This document shows positions 23,616 through 32,749 of a stretch of DNA of 35,838 bases, piece after piece. The stretch lies in the NCBI GenBank assembly GCA_964396965.1, contig CAYNGD010000018.1, positions 1 through 35,838 on the forward strand. The letters are read 5' to 3'. Within the stretch, counting starts at the first letter, position 1. Every line of letters begins with the position of its first letter. The stretch is from JABMRW01 sp964396965. Its GTDB lineage: Bacteria; Chloroflexota; Dehalococcoidia; Dehalococcoidales; BS750m-G39. A program made the position numbers and the translations under genes. The notes under the pieces were generated by a model. It was not told the DNA's origin. It worked only from the letters and a program-made list of their open reading frames with translations, and did no database searches.

Positions 23616-24926
23616 TCACGATTCTGGCCAGGCCGGCTTGGGATATTCAAAGTCGGCGGTAAGCTTAGTGGCAGGCCAGTCACCTCCGCCTACGACCTCA
23701 AATATTCCATTTTGCCACTGACCGGTCTCCCCCTGATGGGATTCCTTGGCCAGAATCCCGCCGCCATCACCGAACGTCGTGTAGTAGGTGTCTCCCAGAA
23801 CCGTATCAAAGTGCTGCGTAGCGAATAAGTTCCTTATCGCTGTCTGGTCAAGCGTCCCGGTCTCTTCTATAGCCTGCTTCCAGAAATCCAACGCTCCCCA
23901 AAAGAGATCCGACCCCCAACCATTCCAGAGGTCCTCAGGCTGGTCGCCGTAGAGTGTCTGGAACAGTTGCTCCATCTCGGGGGATTGTTTCCGGTTCCAG
24001 GTAGCAAAAGCGCTTATCCCCTCCACCGCCGGGCCGAAGGCGGTATGATAGAAACCGTAGTTGCCTCCAGGCCCCATTATCATGGCCTTGGGGCTATAGC
24101 CCAGGGCTATCGCCGTCCCGGTGACCGGCAGTACCTGGTCAGGATAGCCGAAGCAGCAGAAGACATCGGCACCGGAGGCCATGGCATCCTGTATCACCGG
24201 GGCGAAGTCCTTGAGGTCGGCGGGAAGGCTCACGTTGCCGAGTATTTTGATTCCCACCCGGCCGAACTCGTTACCGGCCACACCGGAGTACTCAATGCCA
24301 TGGAGGTCGGCGATGTAGGTTACATAGGCCGTCTTGGCACCCTTGGCCGCCAGCATGTCAGCCCAAACCGGAATCTCGTACCAGTCGGAGAAACTGAGGT
24401 TGAGGAACACATAAGGCAAACTGTACAGCGAGTCCTTCATAGTGGTGGCCCCACCCTCGAAGCCCAAAAACAGGTAGTCATACTTGTTGCAGATAGGGGC
24501 CTGGGCAAAAAGAAAAGAGGTACCATTAGAAGACCACACAAAGTCAACCTTGTCCTCCAGAATCAGCTTCTCCGTCAGCCTGGTCGCCGTGCCCACGTCG
24601 CTCTTGTCATCGTATATCTTCAGCTCTACGGGCAGTTTCTTGCCGTACTCGGCCACATATATCCCGCCGTCGGCATTGACCTCGGGAACCCACGCTTTAT
24701 AGATTGGCCCGAATCCTGCCGCATCAATCGCAGTCAGTGGGCCGGAGAGGGACCTGGCCATACCAACAACGATTTTATCCTTGGCTGGCGGGGGTGGTGT
24801 CGTTGGCGTAGTTGGTGGGGTTGTGGTTGGTGGAGTCGTTGTTGGCGCGGTTGTCGGGCAGCCGATAGCAATCAGGCTGATGGCTAAGAGTAACGCCAAC
24901 GGGATTAGCCATATTTTACTTTTCAA
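23616..24926 (-). CDS. ABC transporter substrate-binding lipoprotein, branched-chain amino acid (HAAT) type
   Basis: About 436 aa. I place the start at TTG 24926 because AAAGGAG lies upstream and the product then begins with a perfect lipoprotein signal (MKSKIWLIPLALL, lipid Cys23 after IAIG). A frame opening at GTG 24974 would add 16 charged residues and has no ribosome-binding site. A Thr/Pro linker (about residues 24-48) precedes a two-lobe periplasmic-binding fold: IVVGMARSLSGPLTAIDA, EVNADGGI, KLPVELKIYDDKSDVGTATRLTEKLI are classic for LivJ/UrtA-like proteins. The ligand is not deducible. No intact permease or ATPase gene is nearby; only a truncated LivM lies at 30.0 kb. Confidence 0.9.
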   Translation of the reverse strand: MKSKIWLIPLALLLAISLIAIGCPTTAPTTTPPTTTPPTTPTTPPPPAKDKIVVGMARSLSGPLTAIDAAGFGPIYKAWVPEVNADGGIYVAEYGKKLPVELKIYDDKSDVGTATRLTEKLILEDKVDFVWSSNGTSFLFAQAPICNKYDYLFLGFEGGATTMKDSLYSLPYVFLNLSFSDWYEIPVWADMLAAKGAKTAYVTYIADLHGIEYSGVAGNEFGRVGIKILGNVSLPADLKDFAPVIQDAMASGADVFCCFGYPDQVLPVTGTAIALGYSPKAMIMGPGGNYGFYHTAFGPAVEGISAFATWNRKQSPEMEQLFQTLYGDQPEDLWNGWGSDLFWGALDFWKQAIEETGTLDQTAIRNLFATQHFDTVLGDTYYTTFGDGGGILAKESHQGETGQWQNGIFEVVGGGDWPATKLTADFEYPKPAWPES

Positions 24927-25097
24927 TCCCTTTACTCCTTTCTCAGGATTTTTATTCCTCCACCTCACTCTCACTTATTTTCCTATCATCACCTCCTTTA
25001 CTTTATTTTATTGGGTTCTCAACTATATCCTGCGCTTCCTACAGAATTAAGGCCATAGCAGGTCTGTTCTTCGAGTTTGTCTGTCCTTGCGCGGCTA

Positions 25098-25126
25098 ATG
25101 CTAATACCGTTCCCTTACTTTGTCAA
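25098..25126 (-). promoter_or_regulatory. Promoter of the binding-protein gene
   Basis: Minus strand: TTGACA, 17 bp, TAGCAT. Transcription would begin near 25091 and leave a leader of about 165 nt before the TTG start. Confidence 0.55.
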
Positions 25127-25218
25127 TACCATAACAGCAGAAATTACTTTTATAGGTTGGTGCAGTTTCCAGGGATTCAAGATTTGCTTGACTACACAAC
25201 CGAACCACCCCATGATAA

Positions 25219-25452
25219 GCCAAGATAAGCGGAGATGCCCTCGTTGCGGCGGCACAAAAGGCAGGAAACAAGCTGGTGGGACCGAAGATTGCTTTCATGG
25301 TCTCGGAGTGGGAGTACTTAGGTGCCGTCGCCGACATACTCAGCAAGCTAGAACAGGCCGGGGTCAACGTCACCGCCATGCAAGCCATCGACACCGGCGA
25401 CTGGTGTTATGGAGCTATCCTCTGGGTTAAGCAACACAACATCGACAGCCGA
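25219..25452 (+). pseudogene. Remnant of an ACT-domain protein
   Basis: An open stretch bounded by TAA at 25216. It reads ISGDALVAAQKAGNKLVGPK, then AFMVSEWEYLGAVADILSKL and GVNVTAMQAIDTGDWCYGAI. These match small ACT-domain proteins, in which a VGALAEILxKLAEAGINVT strand-helix unit is followed by GxGRYGAILWVK. No N-terminal start is visible. After WVKQHNID the frame runs on into sequence antisense to the hydrolase gene, so the native C-terminus is lost as well. I call it a fragment; recognition is by pattern only. Confidence 0.55.
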
Positions 25453-25459
25453 TACCGGC

Positions 25460-27121
25460 TCATAACTCCGGAATCACCGGCACTAGAAGGTGAGAATCGT
25501 ATTTGCCACCGCTATAGATTACGTGCTTGCCCTTGTTTACCGTATTCAAGTGCCCGTCGGTGTGTATCTCGGTGGGGTACCAGTAGATATCGCTGCCCTG
25601 CACCACCACCCTCAGCTTCTCTCCGGCCTCGAACAGGGTGCTTGAAGGCCAGAGCTCGATTTCTACCGGTACGATTTCACCGGCTTTAAGCTTTATCTCC
25701 CTGGTGTGCTTATGGACGGGCTGGTAGGGCGTTGATTGCTTCTCATCGAGCTCACGATGGGAAACCCGCAGCCAGCCCAGCGCCACCGGGCCATCATCGT
25801 GGTTGCCGAAGAAGGGGAAGGGGACGAGGTTCCCGGAGCGGTCAATCTTCTCTATAGCCACAAACAGATCCATGTCGTCGCTACCGTCCGCCTTTACCCA
25901 GAGTTTCAGCTTCATATGTCCGGTTAGCTCGGTCTTCTGGTCAAACTTGAACTCGAATTTGGCGTTCTGAGTCTTGTCTTTTATGTCGTCCACCTTGTAG
26001 CTGACCTGAGCTTCCGTTTTGGGCAGAGTCTTGCTCATCTTTCCGTCGCCGGCGTTTAAGAAAAGTTGGGTATATTTGGTGCGGGCTATTGGCCACTCGT
26101 TTTCGTTCCTGGACCGGCCCACATAGTATTCTTCCCTGATTTCCAGCCTGACCTTGGGCCAGTCTTTGACATGGTTATCAATACCCTTCAGGAAGTGGTT
26201 AAAAAACTGCCTCTGTCTCTCGATGCTTTCCATCTGGTAGAAATGCCACCACTTCTTGCGCCCGTGAACTAAAAGCCACTTCTCCTTGGAGGCGATTTTC
26301 TTGAAACCTTCCAGCGTCCCCCGGTTGTGCAGGCCGTGGTCGGTCCAGCTGGCCACGACGAAGGCTGGCACTGTTATCTTGGTCAGGTCAGCGTTCTTGC
26401 TGGCCCAGTAGTCATCGAAAAGAGGGTGCCGCTGGACCATCTCCCAGAAATTTTCAACCCTGTTCTGGGAAAACTTCCAGGCGTCGTACACCATGGGGTT
26501 AAACAGCGTCTCCGGGATGCCCCCGTGGTAGCCAAGCTCGCGGTAGAAATCGCTAACTCCCTCCCAGGGGTTTATCGCCGCCAGATGCGGCGGGTGGGCT
26601 GCCGCCACCTTCCACTGTGTCCAGGCCAAGTAGGAGACGCCGGTCATACCGACCTTGCCGTTGCTCCAGGGCTGGGTGCCGGCCCATTCGATGAGATCGT
26701 AGCAGTCCTCTACCTCCTGGGGGCTCATAAAAGTCAAGTCGCCCTCAGAACCCCAGGAGCCGCGCTGGTCGGCGTTAATAACGGCATAACCATTCCGGCA
26801 CCAATAGACCGGGTCAGCCGCCTCAAATTTGGTGTACTGATTGAAATCTCGGTCATTTAGGCCGGTGTTTCCCAGATAGGCATAGGTTATCAACCCGTGT
26901 TTACCATAAGGGCCCCAGCAAATAATCGGGGGATATTTCCCCTCTGTCTCCGGGCGATAGACATCGATGTAGATCTTGACGCCGTCACGCATCTTCACCG
27001 CGACGTCGTACTCGATAATCATCCCCTCCGCCTTTTCCGTCCGGGGGTTAAGTCCGGGGTACCCAGCTTCGCTGGGCGGCCTGCCCTTCTCGAAAATCAT
27101 TTCAAACTTTTCGCCAGCCAT
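25460..27121 (-). CDS. CocE/NonD-family alpha/beta hydrolase (X-Pro dipeptidyl-peptidase-like)
   Basis: A 553-aa protein of the length usual for CocE-type esterases. The N-terminal a/b-hydrolase domain has VAVKMRDGVKIYIDVYRPE (residues about 40-58), NADQRGSWGSEG (oxyanion region) and the nucleophile Ser in GMTGVSYLAWTQ. The acid Asp is in ASWTDHGLHNRGTL and the catalytic His is probably the one in WWHFYQ. The C-terminal jelly-roll domain (about 340-553) ends with GSDIYWYPTEIHTDGHLN, typical of the family. These enzymes cleave esters, beta-lactams or proline-containing peptides. No signal peptide, so cytoplasmic. It has its own promoter with a palindrome beside it. Confidence 0.88.
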   Translation of the reverse strand: MAGEKFEMIFEKGRPPSEAGYPGLNPRTEKAEGMIIEYDVAVKMRDGVKIYIDVYRPETEGKYPPIICWGPYGKHGLITYAYLGNTGLNDRDFNQYTKFEAADPVYWCRNGYAVINADQRGSWGSEGDLTFMSPQEVEDCYDLIEWAGTQPWSNGKVGMTGVSYLAWTQWKVAAAHPPHLAAINPWEGVSDFYRELGYHGGIPETLFNPMVYDAWKFSQNRVENFWEMVQRHPLFDDYWASKNADLTKITVPAFVVASWTDHGLHNRGTLEGFKKIASKEKWLLVHGRKKWWHFYQMESIERQRQFFNHFLKGIDNHVKDWPKVRLEIREEYYVGRSRNENEWPIARTKYTQLFLNAGDGKMSKTLPKTEAQVSYKVDDIKDKTQNAKFEFKFDQKTELTGHMKLKLWVKADGSDDMDLFVAIEKIDRSGNLVPFPFFGNHDDGPVALGWLRVSHRELDEKQSTPYQPVHKHTREIKLKAGEIVPVEIELWPSSTLFEAGEKLRVVVQGSDIYWYPTEIHTDGHLNTVNKGKHVIYSGGKYDSHLLVPVIPEL

Positions 27122-27178
27122 TACCCGCCTCCTTTCTCTTGTGGGTCTTTAAAGTCAGGCTGTTGGCGCTTCGGGCTG

Positions 27179-27207
27179 ATTTTACACCCCAAATCCAACC
27201 AAGTCAA
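27179..27207 (-). promoter_or_regulatory. Promoter of the CocE-type hydrolase gene
   Basis: Minus strand: TTGACT, 17 bp, TAAAAT, about 58 nt before the ATG. Close to consensus and spacing is ideal. Confidence 0.6.
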
Positions 27208-27213
27208 TCATAT

Positions 27214-27241
27214 TTTAATAAATAATTAATTATTTATTAAA
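27214..27241. promoter_or_regulatory. 28-bp perfect A+T palindrome next to the hydrolase promoter
   Basis: Every base from 27214 to 27241 pairs with its mirror position (centre between 27227 and 27228). It ends six bases upstream of the -35 hexamer of the hydrolase promoter. The position suits an activator operator; the sequence is all A and T, so a structural role cannot be excluded. Confidence 0.5.
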
Positions 27242-27271
27242 TATTGGTAAAAACGGAGGATAGCCAGCTGG

Positions 27272-28600
27272 CTAGATTACCCCCGCCTTTTTTAGCTCGT
27301 CCAGCCTGGCCGGGTCGAGGCTAAGATATTCTGAATAGACTTTATCGTTGTCATAGCCTACCGGGCGGCACACCCATTTTGTCCGAACCGGCGTTTCCGT
27401 CATCTTGTGCTGCGCCTGGGCGACGATAACCTCCCCGTAGAGCGGGTCTTTGACCGGGGTAAACATCCCCCGGTCCAGCCAGTTGGCGTTTTTCATCGGC
27501 TCATCGGGGGAGCAGACCGGCGCCACCACCGGCGTTATCGGGGCCAGCCGGCCCTTTCTGGAGTATTCCACCGACATCCTGACCAGCTCGTCGTTGGTGT
27601 ATTTGCGGGTCTCGGCAAAGACCAGCGGCGCCCATTTCAGCTGCTTCTCCTTGCGCATGAAGACCTGAAGGGTGGTCCAGCTGGCGGCGTCCCATTCCTC
27701 CCATTTGCCCACCATATCGGCGAAGGCCTGCCACATCTCCAGCCTCAGTCCTCCCAGAAAGACGGCGCCGTCTTTGGTCGGGGCGAAGCAGTAGAGCCAG
27801 CCGGCGGTATCCAGGCTGCCAAAGCGCTCGCAGATGATTCCCGTTTCCTGGTACCACAGGGCGGCGTAGTCGTCGAAGCGGGCGTAGGCCTCGGCGGTGG
27901 CCACGTCCAGCGCCTGCCCCTCCCCGCTTATCCCCCGCCAGTATAAAGCCGCCAGGATGCCCACCGCCATAAACGTCCCCGGCTGGGCCCAGCCTATCCA
28001 GGGGCCGGCCTTGGTCGGCACCGCCCAGGGGCACTCGTCATAGCTCTTGCCCTCGGGAAGGACCTCGCCGGTGGCCGACTGAACCCCCGATCTGGCCTGG
28101 GTGACATTATCGTAGTCCGGCATCCGGCTCCGGCTCATCGGGCCGAACTGGCCGCGGGCGGTTATAGAGGCGAAGATAAGCCCGGGGTTAATCTTCTTTA
28201 GATGCTCGTAGCCGATAGCCCACCCGTCCATAACCCCGGGGCGGAAGGTCTCTATCAGCACGTCGGCCTTTTTTACCAGAGATTTAAGGATTTCCCTTCC
28301 CTCTTGCTTGCTTAGGTTAAGGGTGATATGGTGCTTGTTCCTGCCCTCGCTCAGGTAGTTGAGCCCCTCCCCCTTGTGGAGCAGACCGTAGGGGGTGCAG
28401 CTCCTGATGAAGTCGCCCTCCGGCGGCTCTATTCTGATGACTTTAGCGCCGAACTCGGCCAGCATCGAGGAGCAGTAGCAGCCGGCGAAGTTCTTATAAC
28501 TTAAGTCCAATACGGTTATATCGTCCAGGGCCTCCGGGCTGGTGTGGGCGATAGCAGGGTCGTCCCTTTCCCTTACCCAGTCTGTCCAGCGTTGTTCCAT
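27272..28600 (-). CDS. CaiB/BaiF (family III) CoA-transferase
   Basis: A 442-aa protein. The start is ATG 28600, preceded by GGAAAAGAAGG; a longer frame reaches back into the upstream gene and reads as non-coding there. The N-terminal Rossmann half has ITVLDLSYKNFAGCYCSSML, AKVIRIEPPEGD and ALDDI. The middle has LIETFRPGVMDGWAIGYEHL and INPGLIFASITARGQFGP. The catalytic Asp should be the one in MPDYDNVTQARSGV, and GISGEGQALDVATAEAY closes the core. These enzymes move CoA between carboxylic acids through a mixed anhydride at that Asp. The substrate is unknown. It follows a second, related transferase by 16 bp, suggesting a heteromeric or paired enzyme. Confidence 0.9.
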   Translation of the reverse strand: MEQRWTDWVRERDDPAIAHTSPEALDDITVLDLSYKNFAGCYCSSMLAEFGAKVIRIEPPEGDFIRSCTPYGLLHKGEGLNYLSEGRNKHHITLNLSKQEGREILKSLVKKADVLIETFRPGVMDGWAIGYEHLKKINPGLIFASITARGQFGPMSRSRMPDYDNVTQARSGVQSATGEVLPEGKSYDECPWAVPTKAGPWIGWAQPGTFMAVGILAALYWRGISGEGQALDVATAEAYARFDDYAALWYQETGIICERFGSLDTAGWLYCFAPTKDGAVFLGGLRLEMWQAFADMVGKWEEWDAASWTTLQVFMRKEKQLKWAPLVFAETRKYTNDELVRMSVEYSRKGRLAPITPVVAPVCSPDEPMKNANWLDRGMFTPVKDPLYGEVIVAQAQHKMTETPVRTKWVCRPVGYDNDKVYSEYLSLDPARLDELKKAGVI

Positions 28601-28616
28601 CCTTCTTTTCCTTTCC

Positions 28617-29947
28617 TTATGCCTGGCGCAATCCGGCCTTACCGTCCCAGCCGGAGGGTGGCCGGCGGGTGGGCACATCCGCCCATTTGCCCAGGGCGCC
28701 GCAGTCGTAGAGCTTTTTAATATCATCGTCGCTTTTGCCTAGGATGCGCTTTAATATGTATTCGTTGTCGAAGCCCACCGCCCGGCAGCCCCACTCCACC
28801 CTGGGTGGTGTCTTGGACATCATTACCGGGAACTCGTGGTCTAGATATTTGCCGAGGATGGGGTCGTTGACCTCGGTCATAAAGCCCCGCGCCCGGAAGT
28901 GCTCGTCTTCAACCACCTCTTTGGTGTTGTAGATATGGCAGGCGGCGAAGCCGTGTTTTTCGGCTAACGCCTCAATCTCAGCCGTTGTTTTGCCTCTGGC
29001 CCAGTCGGCAATGATCTTAAGGATGGTGGTGGCGTTGTCCTCTTTAAGCCGGGTGAGGTGGTCTCTGAACCTGGGGTCGTCGGCCAGCTCCGGCCTGCCC
29101 ATGGCGGTACACAGGCCTTTAAACTCCTCCGGGGCGGGGGCGGCGATGGCGATAAAGCTGTCGTCTGAGCAGCGGAAGGTGTCGGCGGGGCATATTGATA
29201 GGTCCCGGTTGCCGGCGGGCATGGCGGTCTTACCGGTAAGCTGCTGGTAGGGCCAGACCCAGGTCATCGCACGCATGATGGCCTCGGTCTGTGAAAGCTC
29301 GATGAACTGCCCCTTTCCCGTCCGCTGCCGGTAGTGGAGGGCGGCCAGCACCGCCAGTTCTCCCATCAGCGCCCCGTAGTTATCGCAGATGTAGAGGCGG
29401 CTCTTGAGGGGGGGGGCTGGCCGGGGAAGCTGGAAAGCCAGGCATAGCCGGAAAACCCCTGCGAGGCGCCGTCGTTGGAGGGGCGGTTCTCCTCGGCGTA
29501 GTGACCCCACTGGCCGAAGCCGTTCTTGGAGAGATAGACAATGCTCGGGTTGATTTCCTTTATCTGGCGGTAGCCGACACTCCAGCCTTCCATCACCCCC
29601 GGTCTTAGGTTATCTTCAATGACGTCGGCGGTAGCCGCCAGCTCCCGGAAAACCTGCTGGGCTTCGGGCTTGTGCAAATCAAGGCCCAGCCAGTACTTGT
29701 TGGTGTTCATGTGGGCGAAGGCCGGCCCCTGCTCCCGGAACTGATAGCCGAAGGGGGTCAGGTCGCGGCAGGTATCCCCCATCGGCGGGATTTCGCACTT
29801 GATAACCTCGGCCCCCATCTCAGCGGCGAAGCCCGGCCCCGCCGGCCCCAGCAGAAGGGTGCAGACCTCGAGCACTCTTATGCCGCTGAGCGGCATTGAC
29901 CTGGTACGCTTCTTCTCTTTATAGTCCTTCCAGCTCTCTTCGGCCAT
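28617..29947 (-). pseudogene. CaiB/BaiF CoA-transferase, frameshifted at a C9 tract
   Basis: Two overlapping frames make up one family III CoA-transferase of about 443 aa. The first (ATG 29947) has SGIRVLEVCTLLLGPAGPGF, AEVIKCEIPPMGDTC, VIEDNLRPGVMEGWSVGY and the catalytic-Asp region PSNDGASQGFSGYAWL. The second, one frame over, continues with SRLYICDNYGALMGELAVLA, GKGQFIELSQTEAIMRAM and the full C-terminus. They meet in a run of nine C on the coding strand (29408-29416); one added C would join them exactly. Either the gene is truly broken, the tract slips, or this is a sequence error. It is upstream of a second intact transferase and probably in the same operon. Confidence 0.8.
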
Positions 29948-30001
29948 GATGGATAGCGTCCTTTCAATTTTTGTTAGCTAAAGCGGTAATAATATTATAA
30001 T

Positions 30002-30286
30002 CTATTTTTCAGCAGGAGTTTGTTTTGCCTCTAGTGCCCTCTTCCGCCACTTCTGTATCATGCCTACCAGCCCGGTGGGCAGGTATTTTATCGACACCAC
30101 CAGCACGATGCCGAAAATGAGCATGTAGAGTTCGCCGATTTGGTATTTCGCCAGTGTCGTGGTTGGGTACTCCCTCAATAGGGTAAAAAAGGCGGCACCT
30201 ATCGCCGGATCGTAAAGCTGTCCCATGCCGCTGAAGATGGCCATCAGGACCGGCATGGCGGTTTGTTCATCAGGGGCAAAATAGCG
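30002..30286 (-). pseudogene. C-terminal fragment of a LivM-type branched-chain amino acid ABC permease
   Basis: An open frame from just after a TAG at 30289 to the stop at 30002, with an internal ATG at 30256 that would give 84 aa. It shows the LivM C-terminus: FSGMGQLYDPAIGAAFFTLL, then MLIFGIVLVVSIKYLPTGLVGMI and a charged tail. Full LivM proteins have about 300 residues and eight or more helices; only two remain. The cut lies near 30287, next to the region that holds the repeat-protein gene, which suggests a rearrangement there. It is on the same strand as, and 54 bp upstream of, the CoA-transferase pair. Confidence 0.7.
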
Positions 30287-30391
30287 CTATGTCCAAGCCT
30301 TTCCGACGAAAATGAAGAAAAATCAAGAATTTGAATTCGGGTTTCCCGGTTCCATGGCCCGTGCTTGCTTAGCTTAAGTCAAAGCTTGCTT

Positions 30392-32517
30392 TTACTTTCG
30401 TTTGCCCTGTTTCGTCTTCCCAGTTCTTCGGCGAAATGCGACGAGTACACCGATGACTATAATAACTGCGGCAACAATGCCGCCAATCAGTTTCCAGTTG
30501 ACCCCTGACGTCGTTGGCGTAGGGGTAGGTGTTGGCGTTGGGGTTGGCGTGGGTGTAGGCGTAGTTATCGGAGTAGGTGTAGGTGTTGGTGCTTCATAGT
30601 TAAGGAAGGTTCCACCGATACCAGCGGCGAAGACATCACTCGCTGAACTGCCCCAAACCGCAGCGAGGTCATTGCTGGTACCGCTGGACATGGAACTCCA
30701 GCTTTTGCCGTCGTAGTGAAGGATAGTGCCGGCAGCCCCAGCGGCAAAGACATCGCTCGCTGAGCTGCCCCAGACACCGTGCATATCGTTGGTGGTACTG
30801 CCGGACATGGAACTCCAGCTTTTGCCGTCGTAGTGAAAGATGGTGCCAGCAGCACCAACAACAAAGACATCGCTCGCTGAACTGCCCCAGACCGCAGTGA
30901 GGTTATTGTTGGTACCGCTGGACATGGAACTCCAGCTGCTGCCGTCGTAGTGAAGGATGGTGCCAGCAGCACCAGCAGCAAAGACATCGCTCGCTGAGCT
31001 GCCCCAGACCGCGGTGAGGTCATTGCTGGTACCGCTGGACATGGAACTCCAGCTTTTGCCGTCGTAGTGANNNNNNNNNNNNNNNNNNNNNNNNNNNNNN
31101 NNNNNNNNNNNNNNNNNNNNNNNNNNNNNNNNNNNNNNNNNNNNNNNNNNNNNNNNNNNNNNNNNNNNNNGAGGTCATTGCTGGTACCGCTGGACATGGA
31201 ACTCCAGCTTTTGCCGTCGTAGTGAAGGATAGTGCCGGCAGCCCCAGCGGCAAAGACATCGCTCGCTGAGCTGCCCCAGACACCGTGCATATCGTTGGTG
31301 GTACTGCCGGACATGGAACTCCAGCTTTTGCCGTCGTAGTGAAAGATGGTGCCAGCAGCACCAACAACAAAGACATCACTCGCTGAACTGCCCCAAACCG
31401 CAGCGAGGTCATTGCTGGTACCGCTGGACATTGAACTCCAGCTACTGCCGTCATAGTGAAGGATGGTGCCGCCAGCGCCAGCGACAAAGACATCGCTCGC
31501 TGAGCTGGCCCAGATACAATGAAGTTCCTGGGTGATGCCGATGGACATGGAATTCCAGCTACTGCCGTCGTAGTGAAGGATAGTGCCGGCAGCACCAACG
31601 ACAAAGACATCGCTTGCTGAACTGCCCCAGACACCGTGCATATCGTTGGTGGTACCGCTGGACATGGAACTCCAGCTACTACCGTCATAGAGAAGGATGG
31701 TGCCGGCAGCACCAGCGGCGAAGACATCGCTCGCTGAACTGCCCCAGATACGATGAAAATCCTGGGTGGTACTGCTGGACATGGAATTCCAGCTACTGCC
31801 GTCGTAGTGAAGGATGGTACCGGCAACACCCACGACGAAGACATAACTCGCTGAGCTGCCCCAGATAGCAGTGAGATCATTGTTGGTACTGCTGGGCATT
31901 GAATTCCAGCTACTACCGTCATAGTGAAGGATGGTGCCACCTTGGCCCGCCGTGAAGACATCACTCCCAGAACTACCCCATATACTCAGGAGATATTTTG
32001 TATTACCACTAGGCATGGAGAGCCAGCTACTGCCGTCATAGTGAAGGATGGTACCACCAGCACCAGCGGCGAAGACATCGCTCGCTGAACTGCCCCAGAC
32101 CGCAAAAAGATCGTTTGAGATGCCGCTGACCATGGGATTCCATGTGCTGCCGTTATAATGAAGAATAGTGCCGGCAGCACCAACGGCGAAGACATCGCTC
32201 GCTGAACTGCCCCAGATGCTGAAGAGGGAGTTGTCAGTGCTGTTGGACATAAAGGTCCAGCTACTGCCATCATAGTGAAGGATGGTGCCGGCAGCCCCAG
32301 CGGCAAAGACATCGCTCGCTGAACTACCCCAGACGTTGATCAGATTGTTTGTCGCAACAATTGTTGCAGGGCTCCAACTGGTTCCAGCAGTGGCCTGAGT
32401 AATCGGGGCAGGTGTCTCCTGGGAATCAGCTGCTAGGATTGGAATTCCTCCTGTAAACATCGTTACCAGCAGCGACAACCCCAACATAATGGCTAAAATT
32501 TTCGTTGGCTTACTCAT
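30392..32517 (-). CDS. Secreted, membrane-anchored protein of 39-residue propeller repeats (interrupted by assembly gap)
   Basis: One gene split by 100 N. The N-terminal part (32517-31171) has a signal peptide (residues 1 to about 30, ending PILAADS) and ten repeats of about 39 residues with the core WGSSASDVFAAGAAGTILHY followed by DGSSW and a polar turn. The part left of the gap has four more repeat starts, a Pro-Thr linker of about 30 residues, a TM helix (IGGIVAAVIIVIGVLVAF) and a basic tail ending KRK. This is the plan of the 1026-aa protein at 8.4-11.5 kb, although the repeat type differs. The frame seems to change across the gap only because 100 is not the true gap length. Such repeats probably fold as beta-propellers; the ligand is unknown. 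Confidence 0.8.
30595..32331 (-). repeat. Tandem coding repeats, unit 117 bp (39 codons), at least 14 copies
   Basis: Copies are spaced 117 bp apart. Those nearest the gap are the most alike: 30665-30871 and 31171-31377 are identical over 207 nt by my reading. The outer, N-terminal copies are more diverged, consistent with recent duplication in the C-terminal half of the array. Confidence 0.85.
31071..31170. other. Scaffold gap of 100 N inside the repeat array
   Basis: A placeholder, not a measured length. From the repeat phase on each side the missing sequence should be 62 bp plus a multiple of 117 bp, which also restores the reading frame. Confidence 0.95.
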
Positions 32518-32632
32518 CGTTTTGCTTCCCTTTCGTGTTTCTCGCTTCCTGCTTCAAAGACTGGAAGCCCGCCCCACGATTCTATTCCAGTCCAGTTCTA
32601 GTTTCCTTCAGAGTTTTTAATATCTCCCTTTA

Positions 32633-32664
32633 ATGCTAAGACTTAATTGTTAAGAAACCGTTAA
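32633..32664 (-). promoter_or_regulatory. Pho-box-like promoter of the 39-residue-repeat protein
   Basis: Minus strand: TTAACG (32664-32659), 5 bp, TTAACA (32653-32648), 9 bp, TAGCAT (32638-32633). Leader of about 110 nt. Same architecture as the sites at 6294, 11496 and 11559. Confidence 0.5.
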
Positions 32665-32749
32665 TTTTGGCCTATAATGGCTTTGACTATTCAGTAGCAC
32701 TTTGTAAAAATCGGGGAAAATTAGCTTCAAAACGGGGCTGGTAGGCCGT

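Noticed and set aside
27261..27274. 14-bp palindrome TAGCCAGCTGGCTA at the end of the CoA-transferase gene
   Set aside because: It overlaps the stop codon and the stem can only be about five bases once folded; chance or a weak terminator cannot be separated.
31020..31964. Long second minus-strand reading frame across the repeat array
   Set aside because: It is an alternate frame kept open by the 117-bp periodicity; its translation is low-complexity Ala/Pro/Ser and has no start signal.
30595..32331. CRISPR-like regular spacing of repeats
   Set aside because: The 117-bp units are contiguous coding repeats (39 codons) with no unique spacers, inside a gene with signal peptide and TM anchor.
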